A DNA stretch of 64,000 nt from Biscogniauxia marginata (Eukaryota; Ascomycota; Sordariomycetes; Xylariales; Xylariaceae): positions 171,052 to 235,051 of the forward strand of contig MU404124.1 in NCBI GenBank assembly GCA_022695795.1, read 5' to 3'. The translations under genes were made by a program, and so were the position numbers. Positions 1 through 12,151 of this stretch are shown here, in pieces. The notes under the pieces were generated by a model, which ran no database searches, was not told the DNA's origin, and saw only the letters and a list, made by a program, of their open reading frames with translations. Position 1 is the first letter of the stretch; each line of letters opens with the position of its first letter.

Positions 1-165
1 AACCCACCTCCCGAAATCCTACCGAAGAAGCCCTCCGCGGAAGAGAAGGCGAGGCTGAGAAGGGAAATCGAGGAACAGCAAAGGCAGATCCGGGAAGCAC
101 GGAAAAGGGGCGAGCTTCCGGCATGTGGACGGGCGCTGCGGTCGAATCACAACATCGACCCGTGA
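1..165 (+). CDS. 3' end of a gene, charged C-terminus (partial)
   Basis: An open frame runs in from the left edge and ends with TGA at 163-165, giving the last 54 residues of a protein. The segment is Pro-rich at first and then strongly charged (KARLRREIEEQQRQIREARK), which suggests a short helix or coiled coil, followed by a short polar tail. No domain can be assigned because the rest lies outside the window. The absence of stops in this frame and the biased composition support coding; an antisense frame across the same bases looks like a shadow. Moderate confidence only. Confidence 0.45.
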   Translation, partial: NPPPEILPKKPSAEEKARLRREIEEQQRQIREARKRGELPACGRALRSNHNIDP

Positions 166-915
166 CCGAAGTAGTAGATAGGCACATATATTCCTATCAT
201 TATATCGATAAATATGGGATGGTATGATGTTTTCGCCATTATAGTACATACGACATCACTGGTAAAGGAATCGTATTTCTCACCTATCAGGAAGGGCTCA
301 AGACAGTTTTGACTACTCTATGATATGTATTTGTACCTCGATATATATTCATGATTAAGTAACTATATAAGTTCGAGCCCCTGCCCGCGGAATAGGGTCG
401 AGGTGTATCGCATCTCTTAGGTATGTATGAAAGCCTTGGTTGCTTCCGACTAGGTAATAAGCTTCAAAACACGCGGCGGGTACGTGTAGTTGAGCGATCT
501 GCTAGCGTACCACCGAGCCAATTTCAATCAAGCGGCGTCGATTTGCTCACCCCCCCTTATTCTGCCACACTTAATTTCGAGTCCCGTCGCTAGAGTAGTG
601 ATTTGATATGTCTAGGGTTCTGTGAAGTGGCATGATCATGTGCGCTCGGTGGCTGCTTCGTCAGTGCGAGGGGGGTCGTTCCACGCCCTGGTTTGAGAAA
701 AATATGTTGATTCTCGTTCTTGTATGGTGCAGATACGCCCGATTAGAGTGCGTAAACATGATGACTCGCTGGTAATGGCTTAGCGAGCCACGACGAGTGC
801 CGGACTCGTCCTAAACTACAGCATTATAGTGATTGCTATGGGGCAGAAGTTAATACCGGAATTTGTAGGCACGATGATGCCTTTTGCATAAATGCTGTCG
901 CAATCACCCTCATAC
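166..915. other. intergenic, no gene seen
   Basis: About 750 bases between the partial gene and the deacetylase stop codon. It probably holds the 3' UTRs of two convergent genes. I see no coding frame or RNA gene. Confidence 0.5.
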
Positions 916-1704
916 TCAACCCTGCGTCTCCTTAAGCAATTCCGTCAAGCTCACAGCCCGGTAGCCGTCCTTCCTCAGCTGCTTCAAGACCTTCCGCAGC
1001 ATGGGGGCGGTCCAGCTCCTCCGGTCGTGACATACAATGATGCCGCCCGGTCGGATCATGCTCAGGATATGCCGGGCGTTGATGGACGGCCAGTTGATCT
1101 GGGGGTCGTGGGGGTATATGCTGCCGAGCACGAGGCGGTAGCCCAGCTTATCGACGAGCTTCCGCATGCGGTCGCTGAAGAAACCGGAGCCGGGGCGGAA
1201 GTACTGGGGCGGCATGGCACGCTCGCCGGTCTCGTAGGCGGCGCGGATCTTGTCGCGGACCTTCTCGATCTGGAGGGTGAGCTCGTCGTCGGACAGGGCG
1301 CGCGAGGGCTCGTCGTGCATGGCGTGGTTGCCGAGCTCGCTGCCGCTACGCACGATGTCGGCGAGCATCTCCTCGCGGCCGGCGACCTGGCCGCCGATGA
1401 CGAAGAAGGTGGCGGTGGCGCCGAAGCCGTTGAGCACGCCGAGGATCTCTTCCGTGTGCTCGGAGGGCGCGTCGTCGATAGTCAGGGCCACCAGCTTTTT
1501 GTCCGTCTGGACCTCCCACAGCACGTCCGGCCAGCGGCGCTCGAAGTAGCGGATCAGCATCCGCGGCGGCTTGTAGATGACGTAGAAGGGTATGACGACG
1601 ACCAGCAAGATGGCCAAGAGGCACAGGAGGGTGGCCATCCTGCGACGTCGGGCCCGGCGGCGGAGCTTGGGGGGGAGTCGGAAGATGGCTGGCAAGAGTG
1701 CCAT
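916..1704 (-). CDS. membrane-anchored polysaccharide deacetylase (NodB/CE4 family)
   Basis: Predicted 262-aa protein of the carbohydrate esterase 4 family, which removes acetyl groups from N-acetylglucosamine polymers such as chitin. Seen in sequence: a short Arg-rich cytoplasmic start, one hydrophobic segment at about residues 24-45 (ATLLCLLAILLVVVIPFYV), then the NodB domain. Motif 1 is TIDDAPS (75-81), with the catalytic/metal Asp pair; motif 2 is NHAMHD (126-131), with the two metal-binding His; motif 3 is FRPGSGFF (169-176). The layout implies a type II membrane protein with a lumenal or extracellular catalytic domain. I start at the ATG at 1704; the open frame extends 12 codons further upstream but has no ATG there. 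It is intronless and GC-rich. Family assignment is firm; chitin as substrate is inferred. Confidence 0.85.
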   Translation of the reverse strand: MALLPAIFRLPPKLRRRARRRRMATLLCLLAILLVVVIPFYVIYKPPRMLIRYFERRWPDVLWEVQTDKKLVALTIDDAPSEHTEEILGVLNGFGATATFFVIGGQVAGREEMLADIVRSGSELGNHAMHDEPSRALSDDELTLQIEKVRDKIRAAYETGERAMPPQYFRPGSGFFSDRMRKLVDKLGYRLVLGSIYPHDPQINWPSINARHILSMIRPGGIIVCHDRRSWTAPMLRKVLKQLRKDGYRAVSLTELLKETQG

Positions 1705-4700
1705 GGCAAGGGAGACGCTCGCTCGCTCGCTCCGTTTCACCGTTTCACGGCGGGAGCGACATTCGACTGCTGCCGTCGTCTGGCTTGGGTGACACGGATT
1801 GGACTCGTACGCGGCAGAGGGATTGCCTTTGTCAGGTTGTGGAACGTGTCGTCATTGTTTTCTCCCTCGACAGGAATTGGGATGGGAAAAAGTTGGCTTC
1901 CCTTGGGTCGTTCGACGCCGCGCTCTCATTCGCCACAGCTCTAATTATTTAGGGGCTCAGGGGCTTGCTGCGAGACATGTGACTGAGGCTACACAGTCCG
2001 ATGTGCTAAATTTAGTGCTTGTGTCTAAGTACGTAATCACCTCTCCCTTCCACAGTTAACTACCTAGGTAGGTCCTTACCTACCTAAGGTACCTAGTCAC
2101 CGAGGACAATACCTAGGTACCTAGTAGTTACTCAGTTGGTTATTAGATCTGCAGTCGCATAACTCAATTACCTGTACCTACCTATATAGAATGCCCACAA
2201 AACATATTTAGTACGGCACGTCAATGCACCTACCTACTACTTGCATACCTACTGAAGATCAGCTACTATACGATGCCCCTTTCACGCCCACTACTCCGCC
2301 CGTGCCGCCTTCTTACCTACCTCTTCGGGTCCAAGGTAGTATTCTCAGCCTCCTCGCCTTAGCCGGCCCGGCACTTATAGAAATTACACTACCTAGGTTA
2401 CGCATCATGGCATAAGCCAATACCCATGCACTTATAATACTACTATGTACCCGAGAGGACGCGCTAGCTAGCTTGGATTGCCAAGTTGAATGACCGAGAG
2501 AACAGCAGGCGAGGCGCATTGCCGTTCCGTCTATACCTAGGTACGTAGGCAAAAAAAAAAAAAAAGGAAAAGAAAGGGAAGAAAGAAGAAACGAAACGGG
2601 GATATGCACGGGTCAGAGCAGCCAGGCCAGCTAGACGGCTCGGTTTCGGTTTCTAGCCGCGCCAGCCCCATCATTTACGCCCGCGAAAAAAGACCTTGCA
2701 AGGAGAGTCTCATCCAGCGTACCGAATACCCAAGTCACACTGCGTACGGGCAGAGACTGGACCACTGCAGCATCTCGACGCCGCTAGCCTTGTCTACCTA
2801 CATATTTATCTACCTACCTATATGCATATTAAATATTTCCACTATCTGTGTTTGTGTACCACGCCTGTCATAATCCGGTATCACCAGAGAGAAGGGGGGG
2901 GAATCATTTCTAGTTGGCGGGGATACATATTGTCTACTATCTATACCTATAGCTGATGGCTGGCTGGCTGGCTGGTATGCAGGAAAAGCACCGCAACTCC
3001 TTCTGTGCTACAGCAATAGTAAAAGCGGACAATAGGTATTGATTCCCGAAACTCTCGTTCCTATATTTCAAATCCGAACAGCTGAAGAGGGCGGTGGGTT
3101 TCAGCCCGGCTTACACGTTTACTAAGGATGTATCATGACAGCGGGGAGGTGGGTGGTCCTGGTAGTTATGTAGGTTAACCTAGTGTGGATATACAACTAG
3201 ATGTGGGATCTCGATGATTGTCGGTCGGATCGGGTTTGTCTAGGTAGTCAAGCTATTCTAAAGGATTTCATTGGAAGGATGGAATGAAACTCGAATATAT
3301 TCCCGACCGGCCGGGTCTTTTGGGGGGGGGGGGGGTTGTGTTATAGTAAGAACTTGGCGAGAATTTTTTACTAATAAGCCCCCCCCCCCGGGGATCTAAG
3401 GAGCGTGGCAATGGCCGGATGCGTACGTACATAGTCAGCAACGTATGGGGCAAGCAGTAATCATCAATATGTAAACCGTATGTACAATACAGTATTCCGT
3501 CACCACGGCTCCAGACAGCCGCACATTACCTATCTACATATATACTTACCTACCTACAAGTACGCGCAATGCGTGGAATGCGGCGCTTTCTCGTACGACG
3601 GAGGCGGGAATGAACCAAAGAATAGTAAAGATCGATGCCCGGCTTACCCGTGCGCGAGGAGTTTAGTGGTGATAACTATGTACCTATCTACGACATAGGA
3701 GGTATGCAATAGACCAACCAGTACGTAGCCCCCCGCTTACCCGGGAACTGTATAAGCAGAAGAAGAGGAGACCTAGGCATGTCGGCTAGCTGTAAGTTTG
3801 CGGAGAGTTTGAGTATCATAGTACATACCTACTCAAGTAACCTCATTATGATGACAACGAGTTACTAACCCCACCCCCCGTCGGAAGATCAGATCAGATT
3901 AGCTATAGCTTACACCAACAACTTCATCATCCACGGGGGAGAGTCTTGGCGAGAGACAAGTGCAACGCCTCAGTAGGTAGAAAGTTGAACATTAAACACT
4001 ACCTAACCTCCTAGGTAATAGCTAATAAAGGAATGACAAAAAGGTCTAGAACGTCCTATCTACCTAACTTGAACTCTTCTACTTACCTGTGACCTACCTG
4101 TCTTGAACTGCATAACACATTGTCAACCTTTGGGTCTCACATACCCCTCCTCACAGTCACTACCTACATACATTAGACGGAGGAAAAAGGGGGGGAAGGG
4201 GGGCATCGAGCCGACACTATAAGTACGTCCGTGATAGAGCCACATGCAGTAATCATAATCATAAAACCCCAATCACTCGCACGACGTGACAAATCGCGGG
4301 CGCGCGCGCGCGTGCGTCCTGTGCGAGCATGCCCTGGAGTCCGGCGTCCACAAAATAGTTAGAAAGGCAATTCAGCAGATAAGTAGGCAGGCAAATTCGC
4401 ACGTAGTCAGCAGTTAGGTATTTTCACCGTGCTGGTCTGGGTTCAGAAGTTCAATTTGGGGTGGGAGGGGGATTGATTGGCCCGATCCGTCGACTGGGCT
4501 CGCTTATACAGTTGGCCCGGCGTGGCGTGCCTTCATACATATTTATCATATGGCACCTGGTACTCGACGGATGTTGACAGCTATATGTACTAGACCTACC
4601 TACGTATGTATGTACCCTTGGTTGAACTTGTCGTTCTAGATAGATAGATGGATTACCTGACAGCATAGGTATATGATAGGAATATACGTATCCGTCGAAT

Positions 4701-5628
4701 ATGACGAATACAATGTAAGGGTTTCAGCATTGTTCATGACCGAAATATGTACATACGTGACCGTACAACGGAAGGTTTATGCCATCTTTTACTAATTAAA
4801 GCTTCAACTTGACGGGACTTACCTAGTCTTCAGCCCCCGGACCACGCTTCGTCTGGTGTACATTGGGTAGCCCGCATGTGGGGATTAGCCTGATTTCGGA
4901 CCAGGCCAGACTGGAATGCTGGTTGGAGTGGGCTCCCCGGGAACAGTGAAACAAGGTCGAGGCAGAGCTTCTATTTACCTCCTTTACCTTGTGCTTGTTA
5001 TTTACCTAGGTAATTATAGCAATACGTGCGAATCAATTGTCATGTCTAGTTTCACGTAGGATCATAAATCGCAGATTAAAAGGGCTCGTCAAATATCTTC
5101 CATTCATGTCTCTAACCGTATCTCTCGTGCTTCGGACGTTTCCTTGTTTGGATTATTTCTCGACAGAACACTGAAATTATAGAGGTGGGAAGAAAAAGCG
5201 AGCGTAATGCTCTGTCCTATCCGGTCGAGCACAGCCTTAGTACTTAAGTAGGCTGCTCGGGCGCGGGAAATAATTCTTTCGTCAAGGCTTGAGCTCGAAT
5301 ATGAAATGAAAAACAGAGGAAAGTAGCCCGAGTCCAGGCGAATATCCTTGGTATTCTTCCACAAATCGCCAGTGCGTCTCTCAAACGCCTTGCGGGTAAA
5401 GCCAAACCCACGAGGCCTTTAAGCATAAAACTCAACCGAAAACTCCCCCTCCAACTGAGTCCATAAACCTAATAATGGAATTCTTTCTGCATCCGTCTCG
5501 ATTTTTTTTTTTTTTTTTAGTGATTTGTGCGTAGACTTGAAAAGGGTCTTGCAATTATGTACAGCGAAATGTCGTAGAAGATGAGGTCTCCAGAAAATCA
5601 GATCCGGTGACCCTGATTTGGTTGTTGA
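1705..5628. other. 3.9-kb gene-poor region with TACCTA/TAGGTA motifs
   Basis: No credible gene. The stretch is littered with TACC/TAGG tetramer runs and the 10-bp palindrome TACCTAGGTA (2061-2070, 2110-2119, 2534-2543, 5003-5012). It also holds an A15 run near 2551-2565, a G14 run at 3322-3335, an 11-base C run near 3379-3389, a GC dinucleotide run near 4297-4311 and a T19 run near 5501-5518. Short frames here are interrupted and low complexity. Confidence 0.6.
2061..2119. repeat. cluster of TACCTAGGTA palindromes
   Basis: Two copies of the perfect 10-bp palindrome TACCTAGGTA (2061-2070 and 2110-2119), separated by further TACC/AGGTA tetramers. Other copies occur at 2534, 5003 and 50927, and single-mismatch versions are common in every intergenic region of the window, while coding exons largely lack them. 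Function unknown; it behaves like a dispersed low-complexity intergenic signature of this genome. Confidence 0.7.
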
Positions 5629-6513
5629 TCAAATCCATATTGCTTGGGGCGCAGCGGGTCGCTCTGGCCTGAAAAAAGTTGACATGAGACCCGAGATCTC
5701 GGCGAGATAATCTTCAGGCTGGAATCGACAGAGGCCCTTTGCGATAAGCTGCTGCTCCTCCTCGTCGACATGCAGCTTCTCCTTAATACCCAGCTCCTCC
5801 GCAAGCTCAGAAACCTGTGCCAACTCTTTACCAAAAGGGTGCTGAGAATCGGGATACTCAGTTGGCCGGCGGAAACTGGGACGGGTCGGAGGCGGGGATG
5901 TGACGCTGGGTGTGGACGGGGTCGTCGGGGTTAGCGGCTTGTGGGAATAAGATCCCGTCGAGATGGTGGTGGCCGTCGTCGATGTTGATGAAGAGCGAGA
6001 GAGGGCGAGGCTGGATTTGGTTGACGCTGTCATGCTTGACTGGTTAGAGTTGCGGGGCGAGAATCTATTTGCGAAGTTTTCGAACGACGCTTTCTTGGTA
6101 TGCGATGGTGCCCGCTTCGGAATACTAGGCGCCTCGGACGCATTCGGCGCAGGCTTCTGACTGGGGACAGTAAAGTAGCAGGACAGGTGGTTAGGCCCTG
6201 GAGAACTGGTTCGCTCCTCTGTTGGCGGCATATCTGGACTCGTGGGCGGCGACGAAGCGGTAGTACTTGGGCTATCAGACGATTCGTCGTCGGACTTGGC
6301 GGAACTGGCTGGCGAGGATCCCGGTTGAGGATACAGGTCTGGCGCATTGTATGCAAGCATATTTGTCGTATGGGTAAGCTCCATAGGGCTTGAGATCTTG
6401 GTTCGAATGGACCCTGAGCCCTTAGCCGTGGTATTGCTTCGGTGCGGGAAACCACTCATATCTACCGAGGACTGCTTTGCCCGTCTCGTGGTTAAGGCGC
6501 GCGCAAGAGACAT
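5629..6513 (-). CDS. conserved fungal protein, Ser/Thr/Pro-rich, unknown function
   Basis: Predicted 294-aa protein. I chose the ATG at 6513 (MSLARALTTRRAK) because this N-terminus matches my memory of other ascomycete orthologues; an in-frame ATG eight codons upstream is possible. Residues about 20-215 are disordered, rich in Ser, Thr and Pro, with many SP/TP sites that suggest phosphorylation. The C-terminal 75 residues are different in character: HPFGKELAQVSELAEELG, an acidic DEEEQQ patch, then GLCRFQPEDYLAEISGLM, predicted helical and probably the conserved functional part. No catalytic motif or membrane segment is visible. No function is proposed. Confidence 0.75.
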   Translation of the reverse strand: MSLARALTTRRAKQSSVDMSGFPHRSNTTAKGSGSIRTKISSPMELTHTTNMLAYNAPDLYPQPGSSPASSAKSDDESSDSPSTTASSPPTSPDMPPTEERTSSPGPNHLSCYFTVPSQKPAPNASEAPSIPKRAPSHTKKASFENFANRFSPRNSNQSSMTASTKSSLALSRSSSTSTTATTISTGSYSHKPLTPTTPSTPSVTSPPPTRPSFRRPTEYPDSQHPFGKELAQVSELAEELGIKEKLHVDEEEQQLIAKGLCRFQPEDYLAEISGLMSTFFRPERPAAPQAIWI

Positions 6514-9500
6514 GTTGACTTCTGGTATATGCCGCATTTAGTGGTAGGCCAGATGTGCAAAGAAGAAAAAGAAGAAAAAGGAATTGGAAGTCTGCCGTTA
6601 AGTGGATCGGAGAAATTCTAAAGAATAGACGTGAATGCTCAAACGGGGGAGCCGGGTGGATTTTGTGAGTAACAATGGTGGCAGCGGTCCAAGTTCCGCT
6701 CCGTAGGTTGCGAAAGCTCGTCGAGCGCCAAACCTTCGTCACGGACAGGTGAAAGTATAGTGTGCTAAGCTTCGGGCCTTGTGACAAACCCCGAGGCGGA
6801 CAGAGAGGCGGGTGGTGATAGCGGCACGCCTGCACCTGTGTACCACTGTGTGCCCGATTTGCCGCTGAGCTTGCGACTATGCGACTATGTAACTCCGCGA
6901 TCGACCACTCGCGCGTGCAGCACAAGTGTGACCCTGATTGGGAAGGTGGGTGCTTCTGCCGAGACGACCTGATGATCCCCCTCGCTAGATAGCCGGCCCG
7001 TCTTTGTCAGAGTCAGAGGAACTGAGCAAGAGTCTGACGTAACGTAGGACTGTTGCTAGAAATCGAAATCGAATGGAGGCGACTTGTACCTCTCCAACCT
7101 GCTGCTGCAACGCCGGTTGGGGTTTTGCAGTTATGTATCAGCAAAGACGCCGAGGTGGTCGGCGCTTTGATATCCAACTAGACAAACACTGGTCCTGTTA
7201 GGCGGCGCTCAGTCGAACCTCAAAGACTTAAGGCGGATAAAGGAGCGCCTAGAATCCACTGGTCTCTTTTACACAAGAATGGTCGATAATCGAACCGGGG
7301 CTCTTCAACCTTTGCCGCTGCAGGATTTCTAGTTTTCAACTTTGCCCTCTTCCGCGAAGCTTTAGTGGGTACCAGTGGAGGATGTCTTCGTCCTGCGGTG
7401 AATCAAACACGGTTGAATTGCCCGTTGAATATACAAATCAGTGTAGGTATTGAGCTTGAACGTATCTTCGTTCAGTGGTTGCCGTAATGTTGCCCAGATT
7501 TCAATGTCTTAGTAGGCTCCAAAGCTCCAAATAGAAAGTAAAAGTCGTCTTTGTTTTCTCCTTGACGAAATTGGATGTACGAAAATGAAACAGTGAAACA
7601 ACCAGGTTCTGATGGGACTCAAGGATTGGACAAGAGTTTTATCGTCTTGACTGTTCGAAAGGAAGGACTAGCCGGATTGATCTCAAGGGACCTGTATTTC
7701 GTCACCGGCAAAAGGTGTTGAGAACCAACTAACTGATCGGTATAGAGAATGAATAAGAGAACGGGGCCCCAACTAGGCGGGCAAGGTCGAGCTGAGAAAG
7801 AGAAGGTAAAAAGCGAAGTGCACGCACTTCGGGATGAAGGAATGGCGACGATAATATTGATAAAGCAGAACTAGGATGGAAGTCCTGTTGGAGCAGGGGA
7901 AGAAGGGGGGGGGAGGCCCTGAGAGAAAAGGCCAGCGGCTGCAGGGAAGAAAGAAAGACTAACAAGACAGAAAGGAAGCAGGTGAGCCCAACGTTGTCTT
8001 TCACCCGCATGGAAGCAGGAGGGGGAGAACTTGGGATGGAAGCATCGTCGGGGTCGCAGGTACTAGATTACCACTGCTCAAAAGCGCATTATTGCTAGGC
8101 GAATCGGGACCTGCACGGTGTATGTGCTACTCATTTTCATTTCGTCGGCTTGTTCACCCATTTCAAATCCAGGGGTAGACAGTTCTCACCCGCCTATGCG
8201 CATAGCACAGAGTCCAGTAGATTTTATGACCCTTCGCCATTTTAGCACGTTTGCCAGGGGGGGAAGAAGCAGACGAGCGGATCGACGGCGCCAGGTGGTG
8301 GTCATCATCCCTGTCCATCTGGTGTAAATTATTGCGCTGTCGATGTTTTCAGTTTAGTGCACGAGCAGGGAAGGGCACGGTTGACAGGGGAGACATCGGG
8401 CTTGATGGACTGCATTGGTGAATAGGGCAAGCTAGGCATCGGCTGCGTTGTCGAATCGGGTGCCAGGCTTGTTCATGAACGCCTTAGCCCGTCCAACCAG
8501 TCTGCTCTATCCCTTTTCCAAATGCACCGAGTCAGGGGGGGGGGGGGGGGAGACCAACACACGTTGCCCTATGCAGGTACAACCGATAGGGCACATTGGA
8601 TTGGGAAACGAGGGAAATCTCAGGTACCTCTTCGTCGTCAAGCCTTTTCACACCAACAGGTAGAGATGCACGGCGTTTGATTGCACCAACGCACTAGGTA
8701 TGTATCCTGTAAGTAGTCCGTACCGTCCTCGTTACTGTACGCTGTCATCCTACGGGGCGCCACGAATCATCCATCATCACGTAGGTATCTGATGTAACGA
8801 ACCGCAGGGAGGATTTCCCCGAGCATGACGGACAAGCCCACCAACATGCCCAGTTTTTCCGGGGAACTTTAATACCTCTTCTCTTATGCGCGGAGTGGAC
8901 GACGGAGGAACATTTCAGTGCCGGTTGCCTACCTATGCAAGTACATGCATATGTACATACATACCTACGTCGTACCTTGATGGGCAAGGTTCCAAGGGGG
9001 GTAAATCATTCCACCAACTCTTTTTTTTCTAGCTGCTTCCCCGAATCAACTTAACTCGTGGTCCACTGCGGACCAGCAAGGCCCATAAGAGGTTCATAGC
9101 GCTGGACCACTTAGCTCTGCCCTGGCGGCCTAAGTAAAGCGTTTGCTTTTTAGCTACGCCTTGAAAGGGAAACTCGGTAGCTTCGACACATCCCTTTTCC
9201 GGAATAGACTATGCAGGGTTTCTCGCAGTTGAAACTTGCGAGTTCTGCAAGGCGTCGGGGTGGAGATATCTGATTGGACATTTGTTCGCGCCTTTATTGG
9301 TTGTAGCTTTTTCGTTGTTTCACCTTGTAGTCTTCTTGTCCAGACCATGCACTTGTGCTAGTAACCTACTGCCGAGGACGGCCCTTCTGGGATGGATCGT
9401 TGTTAGTTTACAATCGATTTTTTTTGCTCTTTGCGCGCGCAAACGGGAAGACAGGTAAGCCCAGCCTCTTGGAATAGAATGATATTGCTGATCAAGAAGT

Positions 9501-10173
9501 GATTACGTACCTAAGGTTCAGGAGACCGTCATGATGACCTCGTGGGTCGTAATCGTTGTACATAGGTTAGTTACGTACCTAGCAACTAGAGTTATTAGGA
9601 GAGGTCCTCAGGGGTTCCGTCCTAGACTTTATGTAGTAATGTTTCCCAATGTTTTGCGATCACCGTCAAAGCCTCCCTTTCATTAATCGACAAGGGATAC
9701 CTGCTCAGCCATCGCATGAAGTCTCATGATGAGGCTGTTGTCGAAATTGCCGACCTTTATTTGCTGCAGAGGCGAAACCACTTATTATTAAATTTGTCTT
9801 GAGCTTCCGCATGAACAAAACTTGGTATATTGACAACCCAGACGGCATACGTAGTATATTTTGGCCAGTGGAATTTGGCATATGGCGACGCATTACTGGC
9901 AGCTATAGAGTGATCATATCACTCGCGTAATCTGCGATCTTCAGTGATGTTTCCCAAAGATTTTCTTTTCCTTCAGCAGACAATTACTGAGCGGTTCAGA
10001 CTCGCGAGGCTTAACCGAACCTGCTTGCCACGCGGTACGTATGCAAAGAGCACATGCCTCCTGCCATCCTAAAATTCATTCGGTATGGTAACGGGCTAGA
10101 TTAGCCGCTGATCCTTCATGCGCCAAGTATCATTCATGTCGTTTCAGCCTCGACGTCGATGCCTCGAATCCTT
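6514..10173. other. 3.7-kb region without recognised genes
   Basis: No frame shows convincing coding character. It contains purine-rich tracts (about 7770-7990), a G16 run at 8535-8550 and scattered TACCTA motifs near 8930-8970 and 9560-9590. Part must be promoter for the minus-strand gene at 5629-6513 and 3' UTR of PWP1. A long untranslated leader or a non-coding RNA cannot be excluded without transcripts. Confidence 0.5.
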
Positions 10174-11868
10174 TCAATCCTCATCCATAGACTCAGCATC
10201 ATCAGCCTCGCTATTTTCATCATCCCGTCCGCCTTCATCATCCGACGAACTCTCGTCATTTTCTATGCCAATGAGTCTTTCCTCGACATTTTCGTCTGAC
10301 TTGTTGGCAATTTTGTGTGCGAAAGCTTTACGAACTGCAGCGTTGGTGCTCGTATCCCAGATGTGCATCGTGCCCTTGCTTCCGGCCACAGCCAGGCGGA
10401 ATGCGACTTCAGAATCCGGGGCAAACGTCGTCGAGAACACTCTCCCCACATCGAGGTTACGCGACACTACCATAGCAGGCCCCGTCGGCTGCATGTTCCA
10501 AAGTTTGACCGACTTATCAGTCGAACCGGTAGCGATGTATCCTGGAATGTGAGCATTGACATCGAAAGATGACAGTGACTCGTCATGAGCCTGGAGTGTC
10601 CAGAGTGGCTTGCTTGCAGATGGATTTGAGGGCGCGTTTCGAACATCATGGTAATGTATTATCCCATTCTCCGTTGAGACGAAAAAGAAATTCGGATCAT
10701 GCGGATCCCATCTCACATTTTCCACGTCACTCTCTACTCCCCATCTGGGGGCCTTAGCGTCAGGAGCCCGCATGTCAGCGGCCACGACCGTTCGGTCATA
10801 GCTGCCGCTCAAGAGTACCGTCGACTCTACAGAATGCCATGCCAACGAGCAAACCTTGTCCGTATGGTAAGAGTACGACTTGGCGCATTTGGTCGTGTGT
10901 AGATCCCATAGCTTGACGGTCTTGTCGGCCGAGGCCGAGGCCAGCAGGTTTCGATGCTTTCGGTTGGCAGCGAGGGATAGAACAGCGTCCACGTGGTACT
11001 CGTCATTCGCTTTCTTGGACTTCTTCTTTTTCTTCTTCTTCTTCCCTTCGTCTTGCGGATTACCTCCCCGACCTAGGATCGCATTCGGATACATGCAGTC
11101 TACTGTATCTAAATCCCACACCTCGATATCGGGGTCCATGGTACCTATTGCAACAAAATTGGCTGTCGAGTCCTTCTCCACTCCTTGTTTTGACACGGGC
11201 AGATCTAGCCACTCGACGCAAAGAGGGATCGCAGGAAGCATAATGTCGTGGTGCACATAGAGATTGTCGGCCTCGTCCTCATATACATAGACTTCGAGAT
11301 GGGCAAGCTCGTCTTCGACCTTGGCAGCTAGTAAGAGATTATCTGTGGCCAGAATCTGCAGTTCCTCCCGATCGTCGTCCTCGTCCTCGCCGTCGGGTAT
11401 TGTGATGTATGGGTCGTCTTTGTTGGATTCATAATAGGCCAAGGACTTGATGTTTCCAAACATGTCCATACTTCGGCCCTCGACTTCCTCGTCATCATCG
11501 TAGTTCTCCAAATCGTATTCCTTGAGATCCGCATCATTCAGGTCAATGCTGCGACCAGGTCAGCGACAATGTAGCAAGCACAGTCGCAAGGCTTACTCTT
11601 GCGTCTCATGGTTCTTTTCAGAAGTCGTGTGATCCAAGGTCGTGCCATTCTGCGTATGACTCGCCGTAGCACCATTCTTGTCACCTTCTACTTCACTTTC
11701 GCTGTCTTCTGCCCGAGCTTCTTCCAAGTCTTCGTTCGCATCGTCCAGCTGGAGCTTAGCCAGATCAGCTATCCGCTCGAACTCGGCTTCGTCAAAGTCG
11801 TACTTCGCTGGGAAGGGAGCCGCAAACCCTCGCGGTACCCAGGCAGTGGTGGTTATCATTGAAGACAT
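10174..11868 (-). CDS. PWP1: PWP1-like WD40 protein (ribosome biogenesis)
   Basis: Two exons: 11597-11868 and 10174-11548, with a 48-nt intron (gtaagc..gcag). Joined, they give 548 aa, close to the usual 500-580 for the family. The N-terminus [17 protein letters not shown] and the segment [20 protein letters not shown] spanning the splice are hallmark PWP1 sequences, so the junction is well supported. WD40 repeats follow, with clear blades [38 protein letters not shown] and [13 protein letters not shown] lysine run (eight K) interrupts the early blades, and the last 30 residues are very acidic. PWP1 is a nuclear/nucleolar protein needed for rRNA processing and 60S assembly (family knowledge). 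It is divergent from PRP16 across 283 bp. Confidence 0.93.
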
Positions 11869-12151
11869 CTTGGTGCGCACTCACACTTCGTGCATGTGCA
11901 CCTCAGACAGAGAAATGAAAAAGAGAGAGAAAGCGCCCCGCCAACTTTTCTGCGAAAACCTCAGAAAAGATTTAGTGGGTACGGTGGGGGCGTCCCTTAT
12001 CGATAAGCACCGACAAGTCGGTCAGAGTTCCATTTGCTCTTGCGCCAAGCTCTCGCTCCGTCTTTACTTTATTATTTATTTTCTCCCTAACTTTATCAAC
12101 GATACGCTCCCAACAACACCCGCCCTCGAAGATATTCGGAGGCCGCCCACA
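11869..12151. promoter_or_regulatory. shared bidirectional promoter of PWP1 and PRP16
   Basis: The two start codons lie 283 bp apart on opposite strands. The gap contains a pyrimidine-rich stretch on the plus strand close to the PRP16 start (about 12046-12120) and no obvious TATA box. One promoter region must serve both genes, which are ribosome- and spliceosome-related housekeeping genes. Confidence 0.6.

Noticed and set aside
892..1944. 350-codon plus-strand open frame
   Set aside because: It is antisense to the NodB-family gene; the GC-rich codons of the real gene keep the opposite strand open. No motif or composition supports it.
7205..7320. GGTTCGATTA on the minus strand resembling a tRNA B box
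   Set aside because: No matching acceptor stem, D arm or anticodon stem could be folded around it.
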